Shown here: positions 1 to 5,233 of the stretch, piece after piece | Numbering within the stretch: the first letter of the stretch is position 1 | Layout of the letters: each line of letters begins with the position of its first letter | Source of the DNA: Bryobacterales bacterium | Lineage (GTDB): Bacteria > Cyanobacteriota > Vampirovibrionia > Obscuribacterales > Obscuribacteraceae | Length of the DNA stretch: 5,233 bases | Reading direction: 5' to 3' | Assembly: GCA_903970295.1 (NCBI GenBank) | Contig: CAJCHQ010000793.1 | Location: forward strand, 1-5,233 | Translations under genes and position numbers: made by a program | The notes under the pieces: model-generated | The model's input: the letters and a program-made list of their open reading frames with translations, nothing else | Told to the model about the DNA's origin: nothing | The model's database searches: none

Positions 1-2475
1 ATTCCCCTCTTTATTTTGCTTTCGAGTGCGCTTTTCGGAGTGGCTCCGGACTTAGTAAATTGGTGGGCGCCCGTCATTGTTCAGTCTGCATTATCAGCTT
101 TCAGCTGCGTGTTGATAGCTGCAACAGCACGCAATTTATGGAACGAAAAGACAGCATCGATCGCAGGCTTGCTGGCAGCTCTTTATCCCGGATTTATCAT
201 CAACTCTGGACGTCTCTATAGCGAAACATTTGCCGTTTTTCTTTTTACAGGTCTAGTCTGTACCTTATCGGCTAGAACGAATGCGAATGCAAATCTCGAT
301 CAGAAGTCCTCATCAGGAAAGTTGATTTTGCTCGGTGTGTTTTCAGCTGCCTTGCAAATGACCAGATCAGTGATGGCAGGAGCGTCACTTTTAGTATTGT
401 TTTTTTTGATCTGCGAAGGTAAAGGCTGGCACAAACGAATTCTCCTTTTTGTTCTCGGTTTCGCGTTCATGTTTGGACCCTGGTTGTTCATCCAGCAATG
501 TGCCTTTGGCCAGGCTTCGTTCGTAGTCAACAGAAATGGGCAGTTCACTTTCTTTCTCGGTAACAATTGCGATACGCAAGGATGGCTTTCTTTCCCTTCT
601 CCTGACTTAACCGACGTCAACTCGAGCAGTTTTCAGCAACTGATCGTTGGTGCTATCAAACGCAGTCCAGAGCGTTGGTGCAAGCTCATGCTCGATAAGC
701 CGGGGCGCCTTCTAGCCACACCATGGAATGACTACAGGTCGTCGATAGGAGTTTTATCGCCTGGCATCTTAGCTCTTGTTCATCAAATTTTTCTGATGCT
801 TTCTGCCGTCGGTCTAATTACTTCTCTATTTGCAGTAGGTCAGCAGAAGTCACGCCAAGAATCGAACCGCCTTCGCATAGTTTTGCTTTGCTGCTATCAT
901 GCCGTCTATTTTCTCTTCATCACGATGTCGCGCTACGCCCTCCCTGCCATGTCTTGCGTGATCCTCTTCGCTGCCGCAGCGATAGTTTCGATAGGCGAAT
1001 ATTTAGGCACCAACAAAAACCGCAGCCTTGTCTATGGACTTGCCATAGCATTGTTGGCCTTCTTTGTGGCGATGAGGATAAACTTGATTGACTCCCTGGC
1101 GAGCACATTTCCGACTGCGCTTCCATCTGTAATTTTGCAAGGAATATTACGTGGATGTACCTTTGCTGCTGTGCTACTTTCGGCACGGCAGCTTGCTATC
1201 ATGCGTGGTCTGCGCAGGGACCACGCAACCGCAGTGGCGTTGGCGGTGCTAATTGTTGCCTTGCCGAGCATTACCCTGCCATTGCGGGCTTTCGGTAGAT
1301 GGTACGAGTGGAGTCAATCTTTCGATCGGCAAGGCGATCAAATCTCGGAAAGAATTGTCCTGACGGATGCGCAATTGAAGCAAATGTCCAGGCGTCAGGC
1401 CTATGTTATCGTCAACCTGGCCAATGGCAATTACCTCGGTCATGATCTGTCTTTGACGATCAATGGCATCAATCTGGCTGGACCATTCATACCTGCCATG
1501 AGTCTGGCCCAAGACTGGACTGCGATGCAGGCATACGGTGGCAGAAATATTCGTCCATTGGCTGAATATATCTTGGCCGACATGACGTCTGGCTTTTCGA
1601 ATCTGTCACCACTTGGATTACGTGATTGGTTTCTTATACCGATCGGTCAAGAAGAGCTCAAACAGCTGATTTCTCAGAGGCATAATTCAAGCCCATTGGC
1701 TGTGACAATCACTTTCAAGAAGATTGGCCAATACTCCAACTCTGTGTATGGTTCTTATTCTTCATCCCAGCATTCGTTGATGATACCAAGCATCGATCAG
1801 TTTTCCTGGGAAAAGGGCGCTTACAGCCCAGAGAATGATTCTTCCTTGAGCGATTTTTCTCTGGATACGAAAGTGAAGGTCGATTCTGGACGCAGCTTCC
1901 AAGTCAGCGGTTTGAATATTTCCGCGGTAGACAAGCCTGCGACGCACATTCCATACATCCACATATTATTGTCTCCAGACACTGACCATGCGAAGCTTAT
2001 GAGAAAGATCGACGAGTTTCCAATTGAGCAGGTGAGATTGAGTGACATCAAGGAGACTAGATTCGTTGAAGTGGAATCTTCACGCGCCGCCGATGATTCC
2101 ACCGAATTGGTTCGTTTCACAGGCAACCTGGTCCACGCAGACCCACACGATAAGTACAAGCTGGAGCTAGTTGCTGTCATGCAAAAGCTGGAAGGCGGTG
2201 ATGTTTTGCTTTCATCCGTCTGGCTGCCTGACGTAATATCGCCGCAGGCAAATTCCACGAAACTGGATTACGTATTTCCTCTGAATCTTGCTTCAGCGCA
2301 TGTGCGCCTAAAAAAGCTTGCTATACAGGTCCAGAAGATTTCCCACACTTCTGTGCACGAGCGGTCAGCTGAGCAAGACAAAGTCGAGCCACCCTCGGCG
2401 ATTTTGGATAATTGCTCGTTCCAAGTCTATGATTTGCCCGTCAATCCTGTCGGCGAGCACCATGAAGTTCTTTAG
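1..2475 (+). CDS. GT39/PMT-like membrane glycosyltransferase with long C-terminal extracytoplasmic domain (5' partial)
   Basis: The frame is open to the left edge, so the start is outside the window. A TTG at base 16 is not a credible start because coding-type sequence (IPLFI) precedes it. Residues are counted from that TTG. Residues 14-422 hold about 10-12 hydrophobic segments (for example 14-39, 68-85, 140-160, 250-275, 305-328, 402-422). The stretch around 56-76 (LYPGF..NSGRLYSETFAVFL) and RYALPAM near 306-312 are typical of GT39/ArnT-like enzymes, which move sugars from polyprenyl-phosphate donors to acceptors on the outer face of the inner membrane. The family's catalytic acidic residues lie in the first extracytoplasmic loop, which is in the missing part, so activity cannot be judged. 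About 80-110 N-terminal residues are probably absent. Residues 425-819 form a soluble, polar, beta-rich-looking domain that I do not recognise; it should face the periplasm. The acceptor is unknown. Confidence 0.8.
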   Translation: MPLFILLSSALFGVAPDLVNWWAPVIVQSALSAFSCVLIAATARNLWNEKTASIAGLLAALYPGFIINSGRLYSETFAVFLFTGLVCTLSARTNANANLDQKSSSGKLILLGVFSAALQMTRSVMAGASLLVLFFLICEGKGWHKRILLFVLGFAFMFGPWLFIQQCAFGQASFVVNRNGQFTFFLGNNCDTQGWLSFPSPDLTDVNSSSFQQLIVGAIKRSPERWCKLMLDKPGRLLATPWNDYRSSIGVLSPGILALVHQIFLMLSAVGLITSLFAVGQQKSRQESNRLRIVLLCCYHAVYFLFITMSRYALPAMSCVILFAAAAIVSIGEYLGTNKNRSLVYGLAIALLAFFVAMRINLIDSLASTFPTALPSVILQGILRGCTFAAVLLSARQLAIMRGLRRDHATAVALAVLIVALPSITLPLRAFGRWYEWSQSFDRQGDQISERIVLTDAQLKQMSRRQAYVIVNLANGNYLGHDLSLTINGINLAGPFIPAMSLAQDWTAMQAYGGRNIRPLAEYILADMTSGFSNLSPLGLRDWFLIPIGQEELKQLISQRHNSSPLAVTITFKKIGQYSNSVYGSYSSSQHSLMIPSIDQFSWEKGAYSPENDSSLSDFSLDTKVKVDSGRSFQVSGLNISAVDKPATHIPYIHILLSPDTDHAKLMRKIDEFPIEQVRLSDIKETRFVEVESSRAADDSTELVRFTGNLVHADPHDKYKLELVAVMQKLEGGDVLLSSVWLPDVISPQANSTKLDYVFPLNLASAHVRLKKLAIQVQKISHTSVHERSAEQDKVEPPSAILDNCSFQVYDLPVNPVGEHHEVL

Positions 2476-2557
2476 AAGGTCTCAGCACAAGCTTAAATTG
2501 AATCTACTGCTGCTCTTGACTTTAAGTGTTTCAGTCACACGAACTGATTTAAGCTAA
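2462..2557 (+). CDS. 31-residue signal-peptide-like small ORF overlapping the glycosyltransferase end
   Basis: An ATG 14 bases inside the end of the preceding gene opens a 31-codon frame. It begins with a basic stretch (MKFFRRSQHKLK), continues with a leucine-rich hydrophobic core (LNLLLLLTLSVSV) and ends TRTDLS. This is the layout of a signal peptide or a tiny single-pass membrane protein. The overlapping start suggests translational coupling to the upstream gene. The upstream Shine-Dalgarno is weak (GGCGAG at best). It could be a real small membrane peptide, the surviving N-terminus of a truncated secreted-protein gene, or chance. I do not recognise it. Confidence 0.3.
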   Translation: MKFFRRSQHKLKLNLLLLLTLSVSVTRTDLS

Positions 2558-2596
2558 CAGGGCTCGGTTATCTGTCCATGAGCACAGATCGACCTA

Positions 2597-2628
2597 TTGG
2601 CTTTGCTAGACGACCGGTCTAATATAAT
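2597..2628 (+). promoter_or_regulatory. Candidate sigma70-type promoter of the alpha/beta hydrolase gene
   Basis: A perfect TATAAT lies at 2623-2628, about 50 bases before the hydrolase start. The best -35 candidate is TTGGCT at 2597-2602, 4 of 6 matches. It is 20 bases from TATAAT but 17 bases from the overlapping alternative -10 TAATAT (2620-2625). Transcription would begin near 2632-2636. The -10 is good and the -35 is weak, which suits a regulated promoter. Confidence 0.5.
2607..2621. promoter_or_regulatory. Candidate operator: TAGAC-N5-GTCTA inverted repeat in the promoter spacer
   Basis: TAGAC (2607-2611) and GTCTA (2617-2621) are perfect inverted arms five bases apart. A second, overlapping 8-bp palindrome, GACCGGTC, sits at 2612-2619. 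The site lies just upstream of, or overlapping, the -10 box, where a bound repressor would block RNA polymerase. Arms of this kind with a CCGG-type core resemble operators of some TetR-family repressors. That link is inference, and no regulator gene is in the window. Confidence 0.35.
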
Positions 2629-2632
2629 TCTA

Positions 2633-2667
2633 TCGAGTGAAACGAATTTTGGAGTCCCCTCACTCGA
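2633..2667 (+). promoter_or_regulatory. 5' leader hairpin ahead of the alpha/beta hydrolase Shine-Dalgarno
   Basis: TCGAGTGA (2633-2640) and TCACTCGA (2660-2667) are perfect 8-base complementary arms around a 19-base loop. The 3' arm ends directly before the AAGGAAG ribosome-binding stretch (2668-2674). With the predicted transcription start near 2632-2636, the stem would sit at the extreme 5' end of the mRNA. It could stabilise the mRNA or tune ribosome access. There is no T-run after it, so it is not an intrinsic terminator. Confidence 0.4.
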
Positions 2668-2676
2668 AAGGAAGTC

Positions 2677-3732
2677 ATGAATGTCAGGAATCTACCGCAA
2701 AAGTTCATCAAAGCCTTCTTCGCACTGACTTTAACTTTGATGACGGGGCTTTTGTCCGCATTTGCCGGCAACCTAACTGAGCCGGATCGATTGAATTCAG
2801 AGCCGCTTGGGAAAACTGTTGAACCGATGAATCGGATGGGCGAGAGTCTTCCCGCATCCATAGCAAAATGGACTGTGCCGGACGGTGAGCAAAAAGCGAT
2901 TGTTCTGACCTTGCATGGTTTCGGTCTGCATAAACAGGTCTATCGTTTGCTGGCTGAGCAATTGCAAAATGTCGGCGTCTCAACCTATGCAATGGATGTG
3001 CGTGGCTTTGGCAGTTGGACAGATGCGAATTCTAAATCGCGTTTCGATCCCAACCGAACTTTGAGCGACATTCAGCTCGCCCTGACGTTTCTACGTGAAA
3101 CGAATCCCGATACCCCCATATTTCTGGTTGGCGAGTCAATGGGCGGTGCCCTCGCACTGAAAGCCGCTGCCTTAAACCCCGGATTGGTCGATGGTGTCAT
3201 TGCCTCCGTTCCGGGTGCCGAGCGGTATCAAGAAAAGCGCACTGCATTCAGTTTGCTTTGGACAAATCTGATCGGTAATGGTGCACATATAAACATCGGC
3301 AAGCGCATAATTCGACAGGCGACAAACAACCCAAGTCTGAAACAACTGTGGTCGCAAGATCCAAGCGCCAGGCTCACAGTGAGCACATCTGAACTGATCA
3401 CATTTTCAAGATTTATGCATCACAGCCACAGAGTTGCCTCTCAAATAACTGAGACGTCGGTGCTTATGCTGCAAGGCGCAAATGACAGGCTCGTTAAAGC
3501 TTCGGCAACACGGCGCCTTTTCGACGAGCTGAAAACCGATGATAAAGATTTTCTGCTGGTCAAAAAAGCTGAACACCTAATTTTGGAAGAGGGTCAATTC
3601 GATGCCACCACACTCACGCAAGTTAACGCGTGGCTGACGCGACATGAAGAGATCAAACTGGCTTCGATCGCGGTTAAGAACGGTACGCATGCGGCGATTG
3701 ACCAGGCGCCTATCATTATGGCAAGCCGCTAG
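2677..3732 (+). CDS. Exported alpha/beta hydrolase (serine aminopeptidase S33 / monoacylglycerol-lipase-like)
   Basis: This complete 351-residue protein starts at ATG with AAGGAAG just upstream (2668-2674). Residues 1-30 form a signal peptide: basic N-terminus, hydrophobic core and an A-F-A cleavage site after residue 30. The mature enzyme should therefore be periplasmic or secreted. The hydrolase core follows: HGFG at 80-83 (oxyanion-hole HG), DVRGFG at 107-112, nucleophile elbow GESMGG at 152-157 with Ser154, the acid Asp270 in GANDRLV, and His300 in AEHLILEE. Spacing and order match the Hydrolase_4/S33 group, which includes monoacylglycerol lipases, lysophospholipases and other esterases. 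The substrate cannot be read from sequence; an ester or lipid is more likely than a peptide. A tail of about 25 residues follows the domain. The gene has its own promoter region with a possible operator, and a long gap follows, so it is probably monocistronic. Confidence 0.88.
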   Translation: MNVRNLPQKFIKAFFALTLTLMTGLLSAFAGNLTEPDRLNSEPLGKTVEPMNRMGESLPASIAKWTVPDGEQKAIVLTLHGFGLHKQVYRLLAEQLQNVGVSTYAMDVRGFGSWTDANSKSRFDPNRTLSDIQLALTFLRETNPDTPIFLVGESMGGALALKAAALNPGLVDGVIASVPGAERYQEKRTAFSLLWTNLIGNGAHINIGKRIIRQATNNPSLKQLWSQDPSARLTVSTSELITFSRFMHHSHRVASQITETSVLMLQGANDRLVKASATRRLFDELKTDDKDFLLVKKAEHLILEEGQFDATTLTQVNAWLTRHEEIKLASIAVKNGTHAAIDQAPIIMASR

Positions 3733-3766
3733 TTGGCAGCATTTTGTAAGCCACTTGGCAGCGGCT
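3724..3766. repeat. Inverted and direct repeats around the hydrolase stop codon
   Basis: AGCCGCT (3724-3730) and AGCGGCT (3760-3766) are perfect 7-base inverted arms spanning the stop codon. TTGGCAGC occurs twice as a direct repeat (3733-3740 and 3755-3762), each copy preceded by an AAGCC motif (3723-3727, 3748-3752). Together these look like an imperfect tandem duplication of about 22-25 bp. The inverted arms could form a stem at the mRNA end, but no T-tract follows, so an intrinsic terminator is not supported. Confidence 0.3.
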
Positions 3767-3792
3767 AAATTCAGGCAAAATTGAGCCAGCCA

Positions 3793-4155
3793 ATGGCTTG
3801 GAGAGAACAATTTCCTCTAGGGTCACAGCCGTCTCCGGGCTTAGCTTGCGCTGCCGCCCAGGCATATGTCGAGATTATCACGGACGGCGACGGCAAATTT
3901 CGTTTGAGCGCCATCGTCCATTTCACGGTCGATAGTTTGGGAAAGATCGCGCGGGTGGTGGTTTGTCTGCGTCCTGGAGCTATCGAAGACTATCGTCGGC
4001 TACCAAACCAAACTTATCCACACACTAGCTCGCTTCGATTAACTTCATCTCCCACGTGTAACTTGACTGCGCTGACAATTTCGGAATTCGGAATCAGTCG
4101 ATTACCTTCTATTGCAATCTCGGTGATAATAAGTCGACTATACTCCACATGTTAG
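3793..4155 (+). pseudogene. Probable gene remnant with an NTF2/SnoaL-like or TonB_C-like strand pattern
   Basis: The frame can start at ATG 3793, or at TTG 3781 after an in-frame stop at 3766. No Shine-Dalgarno is visible for either. About residues 25-70 read like a real protein: YVEIITDGDGKF, then HFTVDSLGKIARVVVCLRPG, then AIEDYRRL. A strand, a D-x-x-GKI turn, another strand and LRP resemble the last strands of an NTF2/SnoaL-like fold. The VDSLGKI turn also recalls TonB C-terminal domains. Beyond about base 4010 the translation is Ser/Thr/Leu-rich and unlike a folded protein. Only 60 bases separate the ATG from the previous gene, so the N-terminal half of such a domain is absent. A decayed remnant is more likely than a working gene, but a novel short gene is not excluded. 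Confidence 0.3.
4139..4144 (+). promoter_or_regulatory. Candidate -10 box for the TonB_C-like gene
   Basis: TATACT matches the -10 consensus at 5 of 6 positions and lies 37 bases before the start codon of the next gene. No -35 at normal spacing is convincing: TTGCAA at 4112-4117 is 21 bases away. A second weak option is GATAAT at 4125-4130. Confidence 0.25.
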
Positions 4156-4181
4156 AGTGATGCTAGCTTGAGGCGTCCAAG

Positions 4182-4730
4182 ATGCTCTTAATTCAACGGC
4201 TTAGTCTTCTACTGATTTTCGTGTCTAGTTCGAATGTGATACAGTCAGTGTGTTTTGCTGAAGACCCGGGAGCGCAGCTTCCTGCTCAATCAACGCCTTC
4301 GTCCGCCCCAGCTCAGTCGGATAGTGTAAATGGGCGCACGCCGAGATTGAAAATTGGCACTGCCGAAAATTTGTTCGATCTTGGCGCCGAGTCAAAGATG
4401 CTTGCCTGGGAAGAGTGGCATGCGCGCGTTGGAAGAGCTCTGTCCAGGCGAGTGAATAGGGCGACAAAAAGAGCTCTTGGAACTGCCTTAATTACGATTA
4501 CTGTTCAACGAAACCATAAAGTGACAGCCGAGGTAGTAACGGCGAGCAACACTCAAGTAGGCGAGGCTTGTCTCAGTGCTGCCAGAGCTTTAGACGGTGA
4601 ACCGGTTCTGACTTTTCCAGCAGAGTCTAATCGGGACGCGATCGCCTTTCGCTTTCAATTCAAACGTGGATTATTCACCATTCCTGGAAGGCATTACATC
4701 AAAGATGATTACGAGAAAATGGGTGAGTAA
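4182..4730 (+). CDS. Signal-peptide protein with a TonB C-terminal-like domain
   Basis: This complete 182-residue protein starts at ATG, with GAGG at 4170-4173 eight bases upstream. Residues 1-26 are a signal peptide or N-terminal anchor (basic QR, hydrophobic core, C-F-A before Glu27). Residues 27-52 are a Pro/Ser/Gln/Ala-rich linker. Residues 75-163 follow the TonB/TolA C-terminal pattern: W-EEWHARVGRAL helix, ALITITVQRNHKV strand-turn-strand, VVTASNTQVGEACLSAARAL (the usual SSG-x-x-x-LD-x-A-A-L helix), then FPAESN and a final FRFQF strand. True TonB links ExbBD to outer-membrane transporters. Here no exbB, exbD or receptor gene is adjacent and the linker is far too short to span a periplasm, so an energy-transducing role is doubtful. 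The domain call is fairly secure and the function is unknown. Confidence 0.7.
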   Translation: MLLIQRLSLLLIFVSSSNVIQSVCFAEDPGAQLPAQSTPSSAPAQSDSVNGRTPRLKIGTAENLFDLGAESKMLAWEEWHARVGRALSRRVNRATKRALGTALITITVQRNHKVTAEVVTASNTQVGEACLSAARALDGEPVLTFPAESNRDAIAFRFQFKRGLFTIPGRHYIKDDYEKMGE

Positions 4731-4876
4731 GTCGAAATCGTCTGGGTGACTTTCGCCACGGCTTTTTCAATGTCTTCCGGCTGGAAATGAAAATCGGTCG
4801 GATAGGAGCACTTCTCTTTCGCCCACCATGACATCATCGAGATTACCGTTCGGCATACAACTTGAACGCCTGACAT
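4709..4876 (-). CDS. 55-residue unknown protein with a strong ribosome-binding site
   Basis: The frame runs from ATG (4876-4874 on the - strand) to TAA at 4711-4709. The same frame stays open upstream to 5161, but GAGGAG seven bases before this ATG fixes the start, and the upstream translation looks non-coding and would overlap the divergent gene. The product starts MSGVQVVCRTVISMMSWWAKEK and ends with a charged segment (FQPEDIEKAVAKVTQTIS) likely to be an amphipathic helix. Two cysteines (Cys8, Cys23) and a Trp pair (18-19) stand out. There is no signal peptide and no clear membrane span, so it is probably cytoplasmic, unlike every neighbour. It overlaps the TonB_C-like gene tail to tail by 22 bp. 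I do not recognise the family. Confidence 0.6.
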   Translation of the reverse strand: MSGVQVVCRTVISMMSWWAKEKCSYPTDFHFQPEDIEKAVAKVTQTISTYSPIFS

Positions 4877-5009
4877 GTTAATTCTCCTCGATAGCAGGTC
4901 GCGGTCGGATAAAACTCTGTAATAATGCAGTGCGCGCTGAGAGTAATAAAATGAAACCGTGCGGAGGATGTCCTGCGGTATTTCACTTGGGCATATGGAG
5001 AGTGAATCT
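4877..5009. promoter_or_regulatory. Divergent intergenic region between the 55-residue gene and the last secreted-protein gene
   Basis: Two genes diverge from this 133-bp stretch, so promoters for both are expected here. AT-rich patches include TAATAAT around 4920-4926 and TAAAAT at 4947-4952 (5 of 6 to -10, + strand), but no matching -35 is convincing on either strand. A 12-base near-palindrome, CAGTGCGCGCTG (4928-4939, one imperfect pair), lies between the two patches and could be an operator shared by both directions. Confidence 0.35.
4884..4889 (-). promoter_or_regulatory. Shine-Dalgarno GAGGAG that fixes the start of the 55-residue gene
   Basis: On the - strand GAGGAG (4889 down to 4884) is followed by a 7-base spacer and then ATG. 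It is among the strongest Shine-Dalgarno sites in the window and selects this ATG over upstream in-frame starts. Confidence 0.6.
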
Positions 5010-5013
5010 ATGA
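4951..5013 (+). CDS. Possible 20-codon leader ORF coupled by ATGA to the next gene
   Basis: ATG at 4951 opens a 20-codon frame (MKPCGGCPAVFHLGIWRVNL) whose TGA stop overlaps the next gene's ATG as ATGA (5010-5013). Such an overlap allows termination-reinitiation coupling. A weak GAGAG lies seven bases upstream. The C-G-G-C motif is notable. At this length chance is a serious alternative, and the next gene has its own good Shine-Dalgarno. Confidence 0.2.
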   Translation: MKPCGGCPAVFHLGIWRVNL

Positions 5014-5233
5014 AGACATTGCGAGCGTCGACTCTTTTGCTCTGCCTCGTCGCCGCGCTCTTTGTCTGCACATCGAGTTGCCTCACTTGTTCAGCCGACC
5101 CAACCTGGAAACAATTGGATATGAAGCAGGTGACCGGCAAGTTTCCTGCGCAGAATGTCAAGGAAACCGTCGATAAGACCAGCCCACTGATGCAATCGAC
5201 ACCTTCGCCTCCGCTTGGATCGGCGGCCCCAAA
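5010..5233 (+). CDS. Secreted protein of unknown function (3' partial, N-terminus only)
   Basis: ATG at 5010 is preceded by GGAGAG (4997-5002) with a 7-base spacer, which favours it over the in-frame ATG at 4995 that overlaps this site. The 74 visible codons begin with a signal peptide: K2 and R5, a hydrophobic core from residue 8 to 20, and C-S-A before Asp30 as a likely cleavage site. The signal region carries four cysteines (12, 20, 24, 27). None sits in a standard lipobox, so a lipoprotein is possible but not indicated. The mature part starts DPTWKQLDMKQVTGKF and becomes Pro/Ser/Ala-rich near the window edge, as in a linker before a further domain. The frame is open at base 5233. Confidence 0.65.
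   Translation, partial: MKTLRASTLLLCLVAALFVCTSSCLTCSADPTWKQLDMKQVTGKFPAQNVKETVDKTSPLMQSTPSPPLGSAAP

Larger units (their letters stand above)
3733..4181. other. 449-bp gap between the hydrolase and TonB_C-like genes
   Basis: No complete, convincing gene is visible on either strand. From left to right the stretch holds the repeats near the hydrolase stop, a short open frame with a protein-like middle that then dissolves into non-coding-looking sequence, and an AT-richer segment (about 4080-4150) with a candidate -10 for the next gene. No tRNA, terminator with a T-tract, or mobile-element end is evident. Confidence 0.6.

Noticed and set aside
16..18. TTG as the start of the glycosyltransferase
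   Set aside because: The frame is open to the window edge, and the family's N-terminal membrane span and catalytic loop are missing, so the true start is upstream.
300..620. 106-codon open frame on the - strand inside the glycosyltransferase
   Set aside because: Its composition is that of an antisense shadow of a membrane-protein gene, and there is no sign of an independent gene.
1821..2258. 145-codon open frame on the - strand inside the glycosyltransferase
   Set aside because: It is rich in Ser/Thr with no recognisable pattern or ribosome-binding site, and lies fully antisense to a well-supported coding region.
2570..2589. ATCTGT/ACAGAT hairpin as a terminator after the glycosyltransferase
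   Set aside because: The stem is only six A/T-rich pairs with an 8-base loop and no T-tract follows.
4877..5161. Upstream extension of the - strand frame, giving a 150-residue protein
   Set aside because: The added N-terminal part reads as non-coding, overlaps the divergent signal-peptide gene on the other strand, and the strong GAGGAG site points to the internal ATG at 4876.
1..5233. CRISPR array, insertion sequence, tRNA/rRNA gene, toxin-antitoxin pair or defence system
   Set aside because: No regularly spaced repeats, transposase motifs, cloverleaf-like elements or paired small toxin/antitoxin genes were visible on either strand.

Overview
The window is chromosomal-looking bacterial DNA of moderate G+C (roughly half, estimated by eye). 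Most of its proteins act outside the cytoplasm: a multi-pass membrane glycosyltransferase and three proteins with signal peptides. A TonB_C-like domain points to a didermic (Gram-negative-type) envelope. No rRNA, tRNA or taxonomic marker is present. The mix of a GT39-like enzyme, orphan TonB_C-like secreted proteins and many short secreted proteins would fit an Obscuribacterales/Melainabacteria-type genome, but that is only an impression.

Layout. (1) Bases 1-2475, + strand: the 3' part of a large GT39/PMT-like membrane glycosyltransferase with an unusually long extracytoplasmic C-terminal region; its N-terminus lies outside the window. A 31-codon signal-peptide-like ORF (2462-2557) overlaps its end. 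(2) Bases 2558-2676: a compact regulatory region with a good -10 box, an inverted repeat of TetR-operator type and a leader hairpin. (3) Bases 2677-3732, + strand: a complete exported alpha/beta hydrolase with an intact Ser-Asp-His triad. (4) Bases 3733-4181: 449 bp without a convincing complete gene. It holds inverted and direct repeats at the hydrolase stop, a probable gene remnant and a candidate promoter. (5) Bases 4182-4730, + strand: a secreted or membrane-anchored protein with a TonB C-terminal-like domain. (6) Bases 4709-4876, - strand: a 55-residue unknown protein with a strong Shine-Dalgarno, overlapping the previous gene tail to tail by 22 bp. (7) Bases 4877-5009: a divergent intergenic region. 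(8) Base 5010 to the edge, + strand: the N-terminus of a secreted protein, cut by the window end.

The genes do not form one obvious pathway. Spacing argues for several separate transcription units: the hydrolase has its own promoter region, the TonB_C-like gene has a long upstream gap, and the last two genes diverge. I found no CRISPR array, transposase, phage gene, toxin-antitoxin pair or defence system. The points most worth a second look are the 55-residue gene, the hydrolase control region, the glycosyltransferase C-terminal domain and the short ORFs that touch larger genes.
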